64,000 bases of DNA from Billgrantia lactosivorans (GTDB lineage Bacteria; Pseudomonadota; Gammaproteobacteria; Pseudomonadales; Halomonadaceae), in assembly GCF_003254665.1 (NCBI RefSeq), contig NZ_QHGY01000002.1, positions 231,517-295,516 of the forward strand, given 5' to 3'. How positions within the stretch are numbered: position 1 is the stretch's first letter; each line of letters begins with the position of its first letter. The position numbers were made by a program, and so were the translations under genes. Under the pieces are notes generated by a model. That model had not been told where the DNA came from. It was given only the letters and a program-made list of their open reading frames with translations, and ran no database searches. Below are positions 1-8,959 of this stretch, piece after piece.

Positions 1-286
1 CGGCGACGATCAGGTTGGGGTCGTCTTCGCGCACGCCGTTGACGTGGTTGTAGGCCACGGCGCCGATGCCACCGGGCATGTAGCTGACGGCCATCGGCCG
101 CTCGATCATGCCGCTCTCCTGCAGGCCGTTGGCGGCGAGGCGGCAGGTCAGGTCGTAACCGCCGCCCGGCTTGGCCGGGGCGATGCACTCGGTGGCTTCG
201 GACTGGGCCTGGACGCTGCCGGCCATCAGCAGGCCACCCAGCAGGGCCAGGCCGGAACCGCAGCGAAACGCTGTGTTGATCTTCAT
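1..286 (-). CDS. tctC: TctC-type tricarboxylate transporter substrate-binding protein (N-terminal part)
   Basis: Only the first 95 residues lie in the window; the gene runs off the left edge. The protein opens with MKINTAFRCGSGLALLGGLLMAGSVQAQ, a typical Sec signal peptide ending in AQA-like cleavage context, followed by ECIAPAKPGGGYDLTCRLAANGL. The phrase APAKPGGGYDLTCR is the usual start of the mature Bug/TctC periplasmic binding proteins, which deliver citrate or related carboxylates to the TctAB membrane permease. It is divergent from tctD/tctE, the standard arrangement of this locus, so the two-component pair probably controls it. The permease genes would lie beyond the left edge. Confidence 0.85.
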   Translation of the reverse strand, partial: MKINTAFRCGSGLALLGGLLMAGSVQAQSEATECIAPAKPGGGYDLTCRLAANGLQESGMIERPMAVSYMPGGIGAVAYNHVNGVREDDPNLIVA

Positions 287-429
287 GGCGAACTCCTGTT
301 CTCTTGTTGTGAAAACGCGGAGAGGAATGTCCCCGCCCGCCATCGCCGTGGATGACAGAACGGCCATGCTAGGCGCTCAACCTTTCATCAACCTGTCACC
401 TCGCTGTCGCTTCATGAGACTTTGGTCGT
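287..429. promoter_or_regulatory. Divergent tctC / tctD control region
   Basis: This 143-bp stretch lies between two divergent start codons and must carry the promoters of both the binding-protein gene and the tctD operon. A TctD site is expected here from how this locus works in other bacteria. I could not identify a convincing repeat or -35/-10 pair by eye. Confidence 0.4.
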
Positions 430-1098
430 ATGCGTCTGCTCGTCGTCGAGGATGATCCTCTAATCGCCCGCTCGCTGGAGCAGGCCCTGACGCCGCTGGG
501 CAACACCGTCGAGGCCTTCACGCGCCATGCCGACGCCAGCGCCGCGCTGCGCCACGATCGCTTCGACCTGGTGCTGCTCGACCTGGGGCTGCCGGATGGC
601 GACGGGCTGGCGCTGCTCGGCGAACTGCGCGAGCGCGGCGACACCACCCCGGTGCTGATCCTCACCGCGCGCGACGGCATCGACGACCGCGTGCGCGGGC
701 TCGACCTCGGCGCCGACGACTACCTGGCCAAGCCGTTCTCGCTCGTCGAGCTCGAGGCGCGGGTGCGGGCCCTGCTCAGGCGCAGCCAGCAGCGAATCGA
801 CAACCGGTTGCGGCTCGGGGCGCTGTGCTTCGACTCCGTCGCCGGCCTGGCCTACCTCAACGACACGGCCCTGGAGCTGCCGCGCCGTGAGCTGGCGCTG
901 ATCGAAGGGCTCCTGCTGCATGCCGGCAACATCGCACCGCGCGAGATGCTCGAACGCCGGCTGTTCGGCTTCGGCGAGGTGGGGCCGAACGCGCTGGAGG
1001 TCTACATCAGCCGGCTGCGCAAGCGGCTGCAGGGCAGCGGGCTGCGCATCCGCACTTTCCGCGGGCTGGGCTACCGGCTGGAGGAAGCGGAGGCGTGA
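430..1098 (+). CDS. tctD: OmpR/PhoB-type response regulator TctD
   Basis: A 222-residue DNA-binding response regulator. The receiver domain (about 1-115) shows the acidic pair E7-D8-D9, the phospho-acceptor D51 in LVLLDLGLPDGDG, the T of LILTARD and the conserved K of LAKPFS. The C-terminal winged helix (about 125-220) ends in VYISRLRKRLQGSGLRIRTFRGLGYRL, typical of the OmpR/PhoB family. Stop and the next gene's GTG overlap by four bases (GTGA), so it is translationally coupled to the sensor kinase. It faces away from tctC, consistent with activation of tricarboxylate uptake. Confidence 0.9.
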   Translation: MRLLVVEDDPLIARSLEQALTPLGNTVEAFTRHADASAALRHDRFDLVLLDLGLPDGDGLALLGELRERGDTTPVLILTARDGIDDRVRGLDLGADDYLAKPFSLVELEARVRALLRRSQQRIDNRLRLGALCFDSVAGLAYLNDTALELPRRELALIEGLLLHAGNIAPREMLERRLFGFGEVGPNALEVYISRLRKRLQGSGLRIRTFRGLGYRLEEAEA

Positions 1099-2498
1099 TC
1101 GTCGTCGATGGCACGCTCAAGACGCGCCTGGCCCTGTGGCTGCTGGCCACCGTGGCCAGCCTCGGCCTGCTGTTGCTGGTCGAGGCCTACCTGAGCGCGA
1201 CCCGTGCCGCCGAGCGCGCCTACGACAGCCAGCTGGAAGCCGCCGCGCTGACGATCGCCGAGGCGGTGCAGTGGCAGGACGGCCAGCCGCTGGTCGAGAT
1301 TCCCCTGGCGGCGCTGCAGATCATTGCCACCCGCCATCAGGAGCGGGTCTTCTACGCCGTGCTCGATGCCCGGGGCGAGCCTCTCTCGGCCAACCTGGAC
1401 CTGGCCATCGAGAAGCGCTGGCGCGACGCCGCCGCGGAGCGGCCCTCCTGGCACGACGCCGACCATCGCGGGCAGCCGTGGCGGCTGCATGGCCGCGAAT
1501 TCGATTCGGCGGGGTGGGAGACCCAGGACCCGGTGCAGATCTGGGTCGGGCACACCCTGGCCGGCCGTCGCTCGCTGAGCGGCGAGCTCTTCGAGCATGC
1601 CGTGACCCGTTTCCTGGCCATGGTGCTGGTGGCGGGCCTGCTGATGTTCCTGGCCATGCGCGTGGCGCTGGCACCGATGCGGCGGCTGCGCCACCAGTTG
1701 CGTCGCCGCGCCGCCGACGACATGCGCCCGCTGGACGCGCGGGTGCCCAGGGAGCTGCAGGAGCTGGCCGAAACCCTCGACAACCTCTTTGCCCGCCAGC
1801 GCAACAGCCGCGATGCCCTGCTTCGCTACACGGCGGACGCCAGCCACCAGCTCAAGACCCCGCTGGCCGGCCTGCAGAGCGCCAGCGAGCTGGCCCTCAA
1901 GAGCGAGGACCCCAACGCCTGGCGCCGCGCCCTGGGCGAGGTGCACGACGGGGCGGCGAGAACCAGCCGGTTGGCCAACCAGCTGCTGAGCCTGGCCCGG
2001 CTGCGCCATGTCGCCGACGCCAGCCGCCTTGCCCCCGTCGACCTGGGCGCCCTGCTGCGCGAGACGCTGCTGGAGTGGGCCGACCGCGACCTGGCCGGCG
2101 CGCACGACCTGGGCCTCGCCCCGTTGCCCGCCCGGCCCGTGCTCGTGCCGGGGGAGCCCTGGGCGCTGCGCGAGCTGCTCGGCAACCTGATCGACAACGC
2201 GCTGCGCTACACCCCGCCGGGCAGCGAAATCACCCTGGGCCTGAACGACGAGGAGGAGAGCGTGGAACTCTACATCGAAGACGACGGCCCCGGTGTCGAG
2301 CCCTCGCGGCTGGCGCGGCTGCACCAGCCCTTCGAGCGGGGCGGGCGCCAGGACACCGAGGGCTCCGGCCTGGGGCTGGCGATCGTCGACTCCATCGCCC
2401 GCCGCCACGGAGCCGAGTGGCGGGTGGAGAACCGCACCCCGCACGGCCTGCGCATCACGCTGCGCTTCCGCCGCCTGCCTGGGGCGAGCGTCGCGTGA
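1095..2498 (+). CDS. tctE: Sensor histidine kinase TctE
   Basis: A 467-residue membrane histidine kinase starting with GTG inside the tctD stop. A first membrane segment spans about residues 10-30, and a periplasmic 2CSK-like sensor region follows up to a second membrane segment near residues 170-195. Then come the H-box (YTADASHQLKTPLAG), N-box (NLIDNALRYTPPG), and G boxes (EDDGPGV, GSGLGLAIV). Together with TctD it would sense a carboxylate and control the divergent transporter. Its stop overlaps the GTG start of the following binding-protein gene, the second GTGA junction in this operon. Confidence 0.9.
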   Translation: MIVVDGTLKTRLALWLLATVASLGLLLLVEAYLSATRAAERAYDSQLEAAALTIAEAVQWQDGQPLVEIPLAALQIIATRHQERVFYAVLDARGEPLSANLDLAIEKRWRDAAAERPSWHDADHRGQPWRLHGREFDSAGWETQDPVQIWVGHTLAGRRSLSGELFEHAVTRFLAMVLVAGLLMFLAMRVALAPMRRLRHQLRRRAADDMRPLDARVPRELQELAETLDNLFARQRNSRDALLRYTADASHQLKTPLAGLQSASELALKSEDPNAWRRALGEVHDGAARTSRLANQLLSLARLRHVADASRLAPVDLGALLRETLLEWADRDLAGAHDLGLAPLPARPVLVPGEPWALRELLGNLIDNALRYTPPGSEITLGLNDEEESVELYIEDDGPGVEPSRLARLHQPFERGGRQDTEGSGLGLAIVDSIARRHGAEWRVENRTPHGLRITLRFRRLPGASVA

Positions 2499-3508
2499 GC
2501 TGGCGCCTGCTGCTGGGCGGCTGGTGGCTGAGCCTGGCGCTGCCGGCCTGGTCCGAAGTGCTGGTGATCGAGGCGGCGCTGGATCATGACGTGGCGGCAC
2601 CGCTGTTGAGGGCGTTCGAGCAGGCCCACCCGGGCATCGAACTCGACTACCGCGACAGCTCCACGCTGGAGGTCGATTCGCGTATCGTGGCCGACGACCC
2701 GCCCGACGTGGTGATCAGCTCGGCCATGCCGTGGCAGATGGCACGCACCAACGAAGGCTACGCCAGCCGCCTGGAGTCGGCCGAGGCACGGGCCTGGCCG
2801 GAATGGGCCAAGTGGCGCGAGGAGGTGTTCGGCTTCACCTTCGAGCCGATCGTCATCGCCTACCGCCTCGACCTGGCTCGCCACATGACGCCGCCGGCCA
2901 CCCATGCCGACCTGCATGCCCTGCTGACCGAGGAGCGCGAGCGCCTGCGCGGGCGCGTGACAACCTATTCGCCCGCCGAGAGCGGCATCGGCTATTCGCT
3001 TTTCCAGCAGGATGCCCGCTATAGCACCCGGTTCTGGGACCTGGTCGCCGCCATGGGCAACGCCGAGGCCGTGCTCGAAGGCAACACGCGCGACATGCTC
3101 GAAGGCATCAGCGAAGGCCGCTACTGGCTGGGCTACAACCTGCTGGGCTCCTACGCCATGGTGTGGGCCCAGGAGCATCCCGAGGTGATCGTCCAGGTGC
3201 CCCAGGACTACGCGCTGGTGATGATGCGCATGGCGTTCATTCACCGCGATGCGCCGCACCCCGCCGCGGCCCGGCAATTCCTCGATTTCCTGCTCAGCCG
3301 CGAAGGCCAGCGCGTGATCGCCGGCGAGACGCCGCTGTTCAGCGTGCGCCCCGACGTGATCGGCCCCTATACCGCGCAGCGGCTGCGCGATCAGGTCGGC
3401 GATCGGCTCTATCCCATCCCGCTCAATGCCTCGCTGCTGGCCTTCGTCGACCCGCAGCGCCGCGCCGCCTTCATGCAGCGCTGGCGGCGCGAATTCGAAC
3501 GCCGCTGA
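2495..3508 (+). CDS. Periplasmic extracellular solute-binding protein co-transcribed with TctDE
   Basis: A 337-residue protein whose GTG start lies in the tctE stop (GTGA overlap). Upstream in-frame sequence is only a shadow of tctE. It begins MSWRLLLGGWWLSLALPAWS, a signal peptide, then EVLVIEAALDHDVAAPLLRAFEQAHPGIEL, the fold start of iron(III)/PgtC-type ABC binding proteins. Later it has DPPDVVISSAM and a long C-terminal lobe ending in QRRAAFMQRW. No ABC permease or ATPase gene is nearby, so it may present a ligand to TctE rather than feed a transporter, as PgtC is thought to do in phosphoglycerate sensing. The ligand is unknown. Confidence 0.8.
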   Translation: MSWRLLLGGWWLSLALPAWSEVLVIEAALDHDVAAPLLRAFEQAHPGIELDYRDSSTLEVDSRIVADDPPDVVISSAMPWQMARTNEGYASRLESAEARAWPEWAKWREEVFGFTFEPIVIAYRLDLARHMTPPATHADLHALLTEERERLRGRVTTYSPAESGIGYSLFQQDARYSTRFWDLVAAMGNAEAVLEGNTRDMLEGISEGRYWLGYNLLGSYAMVWAQEHPEVIVQVPQDYALVMMRMAFIHRDAPHPAAARQFLDFLLSREGQRVIAGETPLFSVRPDVIGPYTAQRLRDQVGDRLYPIPLNASLLAFVDPQRRAAFMQRWRREFERR

Positions 3509-3532
3509 CCCGCCGGCGAGCCGGCCTTCGCA

Positions 3533-3562
3533 TTGCCCGGGCCTTTGCCGGAGCGCTATAAT
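3533..3562 (+). promoter_or_regulatory. Predicted sigma-70 promoter of guaB
   Basis: A perfect -10 hexamer TATAAT at 3557-3562 is preceded, with an 18-bp spacer, by TTGCCC at 3533-3538 (four of six matches to TTGACA). The guaB start is 49 bp downstream of the -10 box. This supports the ATG at 3611 over any earlier in-frame start. Confidence 0.65.
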
Positions 3563-3610
3563 GGTCGATTACTTTCCCCACTCCCCCACCAGCACTGGGT
3601 GTTGCCGACT

Positions 3611-5080
3611 ATGCTACGTATGGCCCAAGAAGCTCTTACGTTCGACGACGTATTACTCGTACCCGGCTACTCGGAAGTCCTGCCCAAGGACGTCAGCCTG
3701 CGAACCCGCCTGACCCGCGACCTCTACCTCAACATCCCCCTCGTCTCCGCCGCCATGGACACCGTCACCGAAGCCCGCCTGGCCATCGCCATGGCCCAGG
3801 AAGGCGGCATCGGCATCATCCACAAGAACATGGCCATCTCGGCCCAGGCCGCCGAGGTGCGCAAGGTCAAGAAGCACGAGAGCGTGATCGTCAAGGACCC
3901 GGTGACCGTGGGGCCCAAGGCCAAGCTCGAGGACCTGCTGGCGATGGCCCAGGAGTACGGCTTCTCCGGCTTCCCGGTGGTGGAGGGCGAGACCCTGGTG
4001 GGGATCGTGACCGAGCGCGACATGCGCTTCCAGCCCAACCACGGCGACCGCGTGACCGACATCATGACCCCGCGCGAGCGGCTGGTCACCGTGCCCGAGG
4101 GCACCGAGCTGGACGTGATCAAGAGCAAGATGCAGGAGCATCGGGTCGAGAAGATGCTGGTGGTCAACGACGCCTTCCACCTGCGCGGCCTGGTCACCTT
4201 CAAGGACATCGAGAAGGCACGCACCTTCCCCAACGCCGCCAAGGACGCCGACGGCCGCCTGCTGGTCGGCGCCGCGGTGGGCACCGGCCCCGAGACGCCC
4301 GACCGCGTGGCCGCGCTGGCCGAGGCCGGGGTGGACGTGATCATCGTCGACACCGCCCACGGCCACTCCAAGGGCGTGATCGACCGCGTCGCCTGGGTCA
4401 AGGAGCACTTCCCGCAGATCCAGGTGATCGGCGGCAACATCGCCACCGCCGCCGCCGCCCGCGCCCTGGCCGAGGCCGGCGCCGACGGCGTGAAGGTCGG
4501 CATCGGCCCCGGTTCCATCTGCACCACCCGCGTGGTGGCAGGGGTCGGCGTACCGCAGATCACCGCCGTTTCCAACGTCGCCGAGGCGCTCGAGGAGTTC
4601 GACATTCCGCTGATCGCCGACGGCGGCGTGCGCTTCTCCGGCGACCTGGCCAAGGCCATCGCCGCCGGCGCCAGTTCGGTGATGGTGGGTGGCCTGCTGG
4701 CCGGCACCGAGGAGGCCCCGGGCGAGGTCGAGCTGTTCCAGGGCCGTACCTACAAGGCCTACCGCGGCATGGGCTCGATGGGCGCCATGGCCCAGAGCCA
4801 GGGCAGCGCCGACCGCTACTTCCAGGACAAGGACGCCGGCGCCGAGAAGCTGGTACCGGAAGGCATCGAAGGCCGCGTGCCCTACAAGGGCGTGATGAGC
4901 GCCATCGTCCACCAGCTGATGGGCGGCCTGCGCGCCTCCATGGGCTACACCGGCTGCACCAGCATCCAGGAGATGCGCACCAAGCCGGAGTTCGTGCAGA
5001 TCACCGGCGCCGGCTTCGCCGAATCGCACGTTCACGACGTGCAGATCACCAAAGAAGCGCCCAACTATCGGGCGGGCTAA
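3611..5080 (+). CDS. guaB: Inosine-5'-monophosphate dehydrogenase
   Basis: A 489-residue IMP dehydrogenase that oxidises IMP to XMP with NAD+, the first committed step to GMP. The start [25 protein letters not shown] matches the normal N-terminus; the earlier in-frame extension is upstream of the promoter. Two CBS modules occupy about residues 90-205, in the order typical of the family. The catalytic loop is [17 protein letters not shown] with the active-site Cys, and the flap carries the [10 protein letters not shown] motif. It is the first gene of the guaBA pair, with guaA 106 bp downstream. Confidence 0.98.
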   Translation: MLRMAQEALTFDDVLLVPGYSEVLPKDVSLRTRLTRDLYLNIPLVSAAMDTVTEARLAIAMAQEGGIGIIHKNMAISAQAAEVRKVKKHESVIVKDPVTVGPKAKLEDLLAMAQEYGFSGFPVVEGETLVGIVTERDMRFQPNHGDRVTDIMTPRERLVTVPEGTELDVIKSKMQEHRVEKMLVVNDAFHLRGLVTFKDIEKARTFPNAAKDADGRLLVGAAVGTGPETPDRVAALAEAGVDVIIVDTAHGHSKGVIDRVAWVKEHFPQIQVIGGNIATAAAARALAEAGADGVKVGIGPGSICTTRVVAGVGVPQITAVSNVAEALEEFDIPLIADGGVRFSGDLAKAIAAGASSVMVGGLLAGTEEAPGEVELFQGRTYKAYRGMGSMGAMAQSQGSADRYFQDKDAGAEKLVPEGIEGRVPYKGVMSAIVHQLMGGLRASMGYTGCTSIQEMRTKPEFVQITGAGFAESHVHDVQITKEAPNYRAG

Positions 5081-5099
5081 CCGCCAGCTCGTAAGAGAC

Positions 5100-5134
5100 A
5101 AACGCGGCGGGGGCTAACTCCGCCGCTCGTTTTT
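5100..5134 (+). terminator. Hairpin with U-tract between guaB and guaA
   Basis: AAACGCGGCGG (5100-5110) pairs with the CCGCCGCTCGTTT segment (from 5120), followed by a run of T. The stem contains one small bulge. It could lower guaA expression relative to guaB or act as a partial terminator; guaA may still be reached by read-through. Confidence 0.6.
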
Positions 5135-5186
5135 CAGACGCCTTGCCCTTGGCCCGCCGCCATACGTTGCCAGTAGAGACGACCCG

Positions 5187-6761
5187 ATGACCGACATTCA
5201 CGCCCACAAGATCCTCATCCTCGACTTCGGCTCCCAGTACACCCAACTGATCGCCCGCCGCGTGCGCGAGATCGGCGTGTACTCCGAAGTGCGCGCCTTC
5301 GACATCACCGAGGAGGAGATCCGCGAGTACCAGCCCAACGGCATCATCCTCTCCGGCGGCCCGGAATCCACCGTGGCGGCCGGCTCGCCCCGCGCGCCCG
5401 AGTGCGTGTTCGAGATGGGCCTGCCGGTGCTGGGCATCTGCTACGGCATGCAGACCATGGCGGTGCAGCTCGGCGGCGAGGTGGAAGGCTCCAACAAGCA
5501 GGAGTTCGGCTACGCCCAGGTCAAGGTCGACGGCAGCGACGAGCTGTTCCGCGACATCAAGGACCACGTCGACCACGACGGCAAGGCGCTGCTCGACGTG
5601 TGGATGAGCCACGGCGACAAGGTGGCCCGCGCGCCGGAGCCCTTCACCGTGACCGCCTCGACCCCGAGCTGCCCCGTGGCCGCCATGACCTGGCCGGAGA
5701 AGCGCTTCTACGCCGTGCAGTTCCACCCCGAGGTGACCCACACCCTGCAAGGCATGCGCATCCTCGAGCACTTCGTGGTCGGCATCTGTGGCGCCGAGAA
5801 GCTGTGGACCCCGGCGCGCATCATCGAAGACCAGATCGCCCGCGTGCGCGACCAGGTCGGCGACCGCCACGTGCTGCTCGGCCTCTCCGGCGGCGTGGAC
5901 TCCTCGGTGGTGGCCGCGCTCTTGCACCGCGCCATCGGCGACCAGCTCACCTGCGTGTTCGTCGACAACGGCCTGCTGCGCAAGAACGAAGGCGACCAGG
6001 TAATGGAAACCTTCGCCCAGCACATGGGCGTGAAGGTGATCCGCGTGGACGCCGAGGAGCTGTTCCTTTCCAAGCTGGAAGGGGAGAACGACCCGGAAGC
6101 CAAGCGCAAGATCATCGGCAACACCTTCATCGACGTGTTCGATGACGAGGCCAGCAAGATCGAAGGCGTCGACTTCCTGGCCCAGGGCACCATCTACCCC
6201 GACGTGATCGAATCCGCCGCCAGCAAGACCGGCAAGGCCCACGTGATCAAGTCGCACCACAACGTCGGCGGCCTGCCGGAGACCATGAAGCTGCAGCTGG
6301 TCGAACCGCTGCGCGAACTGTTCAAGGACGAAGTGCGCAAGCTCGGCCTGGAACTCGGCCTGCCCTACGACATGGTGTACCGCCACCCCTTCCCGGGGCC
6401 GGGCCTGGGCGTGCGAATCCTCGGCGAAGTGAAGAAGGAGTACGCCGACATCCTGCGCGAAGCCGACGCCATCTTCATCGAGGAACTGCACAACGCCGAC
6501 TGGTACCACAAGACCAGCCAGGCCTTTGCCGTGTTCCTGCCGGTGAAGTCCGTCGGCGTGGTCGGCGACGGCCGCCGCTACGAATGGGTCATCGCCCTGC
6601 GCGCCGTGGAAACCATCGACTTCATGACCGCTCGCTGGGCACATCTCCCATACGACTTGCTTGAAAAGGTCTCCAACCGCATTATCAACGAGATCCGCGG
6701 CGTCTCCCGCGTGACCTACGACGTCAGCAGCAAGCCGCCCGCGACGATCGAGTGGGAGTGA
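5187..6761 (+). CDS. guaA: GMP synthase (glutamine-hydrolysing)
   Basis: A 524-residue GMP synthase, full length for the family. The N-terminal class-I glutamine amidotransferase domain (about 8-200) has the nucleophile in GICYGMQ and the His/Glu pair in VQFHPEVTH. The PP-loop ATP pyrophosphatase domain begins with [13 protein letters not shown], and the dimerisation domain ends [16 protein letters not shown], the canonical C-terminus. It converts XMP to GMP using glutamine and ATP. Its intact 3' end abuts an AT-rich island; the guaA 3' end is a known integration site for genomic islands. Confidence 0.98.
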   Translation: MTDIHAHKILILDFGSQYTQLIARRVREIGVYSEVRAFDITEEEIREYQPNGIILSGGPESTVAAGSPRAPECVFEMGLPVLGICYGMQTMAVQLGGEVEGSNKQEFGYAQVKVDGSDELFRDIKDHVDHDGKALLDVWMSHGDKVARAPEPFTVTASTPSCPVAAMTWPEKRFYAVQFHPEVTHTLQGMRILEHFVVGICGAEKLWTPARIIEDQIARVRDQVGDRHVLLGLSGGVDSSVVAALLHRAIGDQLTCVFVDNGLLRKNEGDQVMETFAQHMGVKVIRVDAEELFLSKLEGENDPEAKRKIIGNTFIDVFDDEASKIEGVDFLAQGTIYPDVIESAASKTGKAHVIKSHHNVGGLPETMKLQLVEPLRELFKDEVRKLGLELGLPYDMVYRHPFPGPGLGVRILGEVKKEYADILREADAIFIEELHNADWYHKTSQAFAVFLPVKSVGVVGDGRRYEWVIALRAVETIDFMTARWAHLPYDLLEKVSNRIINEIRGVSRVTYDVSSKPPATIEWE

Positions 6762-6807
6762 GGCACGCCTAGGCGAAACGCCTGCCACGGCTACGCTGAC
6801 CGAGATC

Positions 6808-6835
6808 AAGGGTCTACAAAGGGTAGGCCTTTTTT
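6808..6835 (+). terminator. Rho-independent terminator after guaA
   Basis: The segment GGGTCTAC (from 6810) pairs with GTAGGCC (to 6829) through one G-T wobble around a short AAAGG loop, followed by TTTTTT. It ends the guaBA transcript and separates it from the island. Confidence 0.8.
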
Positions 6836-6988
6836 CTTTGCAATCCGTTACAGGGTTTTGTTTACTCGGGTTAAGGTCGCCGAGACGACTGCCGATAGAA
6901 CAGGTAGGTACAACGCAGACAGGGCTGTCGCAGGGAAACGATGTCATCCCCGGGCGGTAGCGTGGCGAAACCTCTAGGGGATAAGGCA

Positions 6989-8689
6989 TCAATCACCAGT
7001 ATCCGGATTTATTGGAAGTTCAAGCTGGATTTGAAGGTTCGGAAATTTAAAACTCCAATTTTTCATTTCGTATTTTTCAAATTTTTTCTGGCACATTTCC
7101 ACCCAGCTTGGAATTTGTAGCAGAGGTGAGTCATCATCGGTCGTAAAAAATTGAGAAGCAGATTTGACCTCTGGCCATCCCATCCAGTACGCCCGAGCAT
7201 CATGGGTATGATTGCCGGTAAAACGAGCTCCATATCTGGCAATCACGTACAAAAGTGGTGGTCGAGCAGAAGTCCTAGCTTTTATCCCCAGTGCTGAAAG
7301 TAACTCTTTTGAGGACCGACCACTAACCCATTCACTGACCCTTTCCACCCATTCATTGGCTTTTGCTATATTTCTGCGTCTGCTCTCCCTTTCGCGTAAA
7401 GAAAAGCCGAATATGTCATGCCATTTAAGTTGGATCAGAGCCAAGTCACCCGTTTTATTATCTAGGATCAGGGCATCGATATCTGTAATTACGGATCCGT
7501 TTGGTCGACGAAGTTGTAAGCCATGTTCAGGAATGGTAAATCTCGCAGGTGGGAAAACTGTAGCAAGATCGGCGCGGAAAATGGCCTCACGCTGATCGAC
7601 TGCACGATCCCAGTCCGATCTATAAAATTCGCGGAGGTGGCGAAACAGGGCGAAGTATGGATTTGTTAGTGCTCCAAAGCAAGGGAGCAATACGAAATGC
7701 TTCCCTAGGCCGATGTAGAATACTGTGGGAACCTCAAATGCCCGCTCCCAGTCATACAGATCATCATACTCCAGAGTCAGCGCATGCATTGTTGGAGGAA
7801 CTTGGATGCTCGGTAACCCGGCTTCTCGCCATATGGCTTCAACATCATCGCGCTTGGCGAAAATCGTAAGCACGTTATCTAGGGTGATGGTAGGATTTTT
7901 CCTATGAAGGAAAGCCGCAAAATCCATATGAGCCAAAATTCTTCCCACTGCTTGGTTGCACGCCTCCTTCCAGGCACCAAAAGTGCGGTCGCCGATGATT
8001 ACGTCATCAGGGAAGGCCTCGGCTTCCAAGTATCCTTGACCGAGAAGCCTTGCTTTTTCGCGGTAGGCTTCAACAATTTGCCAGTCATTGTCATAGCGAA
8101 TAAACCAGCCGTCCGTTGATTGCACATATCTTCTCATCCGTGCATGCAATTTTTTCCAGTGCTTGAGTTTTCGTGTATTGGGTGGTGATTCTGGTTCCAG
8201 CGCAAGCAGCTTTCTTGAGAACTTTAAAGCTTGTTCAGGGGCGCCCGCGGACACAGTTATTCGGAAGTGTTCAGGATTGAGTTGCTCGGTAGTGGCCAGC
8301 CCATAGCGTTCAAGAGATGCCATTCGTCGCAAAAATGTAAGTCTGCCGCAAACATCCAAATAAGAGTATGCGAAACGGGTTGTATCTGGATGGCTCGGCC
8401 CATATGGTACGCCACCGCTTTGACCTTTAGTGATTGAAAGGAAAGGACGGAGAGCAGATGCACATCCCATCATGAACATTGTATGATTAAGCTCCGGCTC
8501 AGTATTTACCGGTAAATACTTGCCTGTTTCTCTCCAGTGGTGGGAGACTGCGGCGCAATCGAGCACCCTGGTTAAGGCGAAGATTGCTTCTTTTTCTCTT
8601 CCTAACCACATTGCAGCGGCACGCTTCTGGAAGCGCTCAAGACAAGTGGTCAGTACTTGTTCCGTTGCGTAACGCCAAATGGTACTCAT
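6989..8689 (-). CDS. Large island protein with a putative C-terminal PD-(D/E)XK-type nuclease domain
   Basis: A 566-residue protein I do not recognise by name. The first 370 residues lack obvious motifs. Near the C-terminus, TDIDALILDNKTGDLALIQLKWHD gives D403, D405 and, 14 residues later, Q420-L-K422. This arrangement resembles the core of PD-(D/E)XK nucleases with Gln in place of the usual acidic residue, as in some Mrr/NERD-like enzymes. No signal peptide or membrane segment is seen. It is transcribed away from the GHKL operon, has clearly lower GC than guaA, and is the first gene after the guaA terminator. Nuclease activity is an inference from the motif only. Confidence 0.6.
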   Translation of the reverse strand: MSTIWRYATEQVLTTCLERFQKRAAAMWLGREKEAIFALTRVLDCAAVSHHWRETGKYLPVNTEPELNHTMFMMGCASALRPFLSITKGQSGGVPYGPSHPDTTRFAYSYLDVCGRLTFLRRMASLERYGLATTEQLNPEHFRITVSAGAPEQALKFSRKLLALEPESPPNTRKLKHWKKLHARMRRYVQSTDGWFIRYDNDWQIVEAYREKARLLGQGYLEAEAFPDDVIIGDRTFGAWKEACNQAVGRILAHMDFAAFLHRKNPTITLDNVLTIFAKRDDVEAIWREAGLPSIQVPPTMHALTLEYDDLYDWERAFEVPTVFYIGLGKHFVLLPCFGALTNPYFALFRHLREFYRSDWDRAVDQREAIFRADLATVFPPARFTIPEHGLQLRRPNGSVITDIDALILDNKTGDLALIQLKWHDIFGFSLRERESRRRNIAKANEWVERVSEWVSGRSSKELLSALGIKARTSARPPLLYVIARYGARFTGNHTHDARAYWMGWPEVKSASQFFTTDDDSPLLQIPSWVEMCQKKFEKYEMKNWSFKFPNLQIQLELPINPDTGD

Positions 8690-8959
8690 GGCATAATCCT
8701 ATTGTGAGTGGTTTATCTGCTGATGATCCAGATAAAAAGCCTCGTAAGGCTACTTTGGAATAAGAGTTTGGCGGAATTGCTATAAAATATTTCCGGTATA
8801 GGTTGTTGTTCTTTATATAATCTACCTATTTTCCTAAATTCGCAACTCCCATGCTTGCATGGCTGCCATTGTCAGCGGCTAATGAATTTTTTTGAGTGGA
8901 ATGACGCGGCCCTAAGCAATTTCAATAGGCTTAAAATGTTTATTATCAGGTGAGACGCG
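8690..8959. promoter_or_regulatory. AT-rich divergent promoter region in the island
   Basis: This 270-bp spacer separates the divergent 566-residue protein gene and the GHKL operon. It is strongly AT-rich (for example TATAAAATATTT around 8780-8800), so promoters for both sides are expected here. I saw no clear operator repeat. Confidence 0.4.

Noticed and set aside
1071..2600. 509-codon minus-strand ORF opposite tctE
   Set aside because: Shadow of the histidine kinase gene.
3653..5101. 482-codon minus-strand ORF opposite guaB
   Set aside because: Antisense shadow with Gly/Ala/His bias and no recognisable motif.
5046..6992. 648-codon minus-strand ORF opposite guaA
   Set aside because: Composition is His/Val/Leu-rich low-complexity typical of an antisense frame of a high-GC gene. 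guaA is fully supported on the plus strand.
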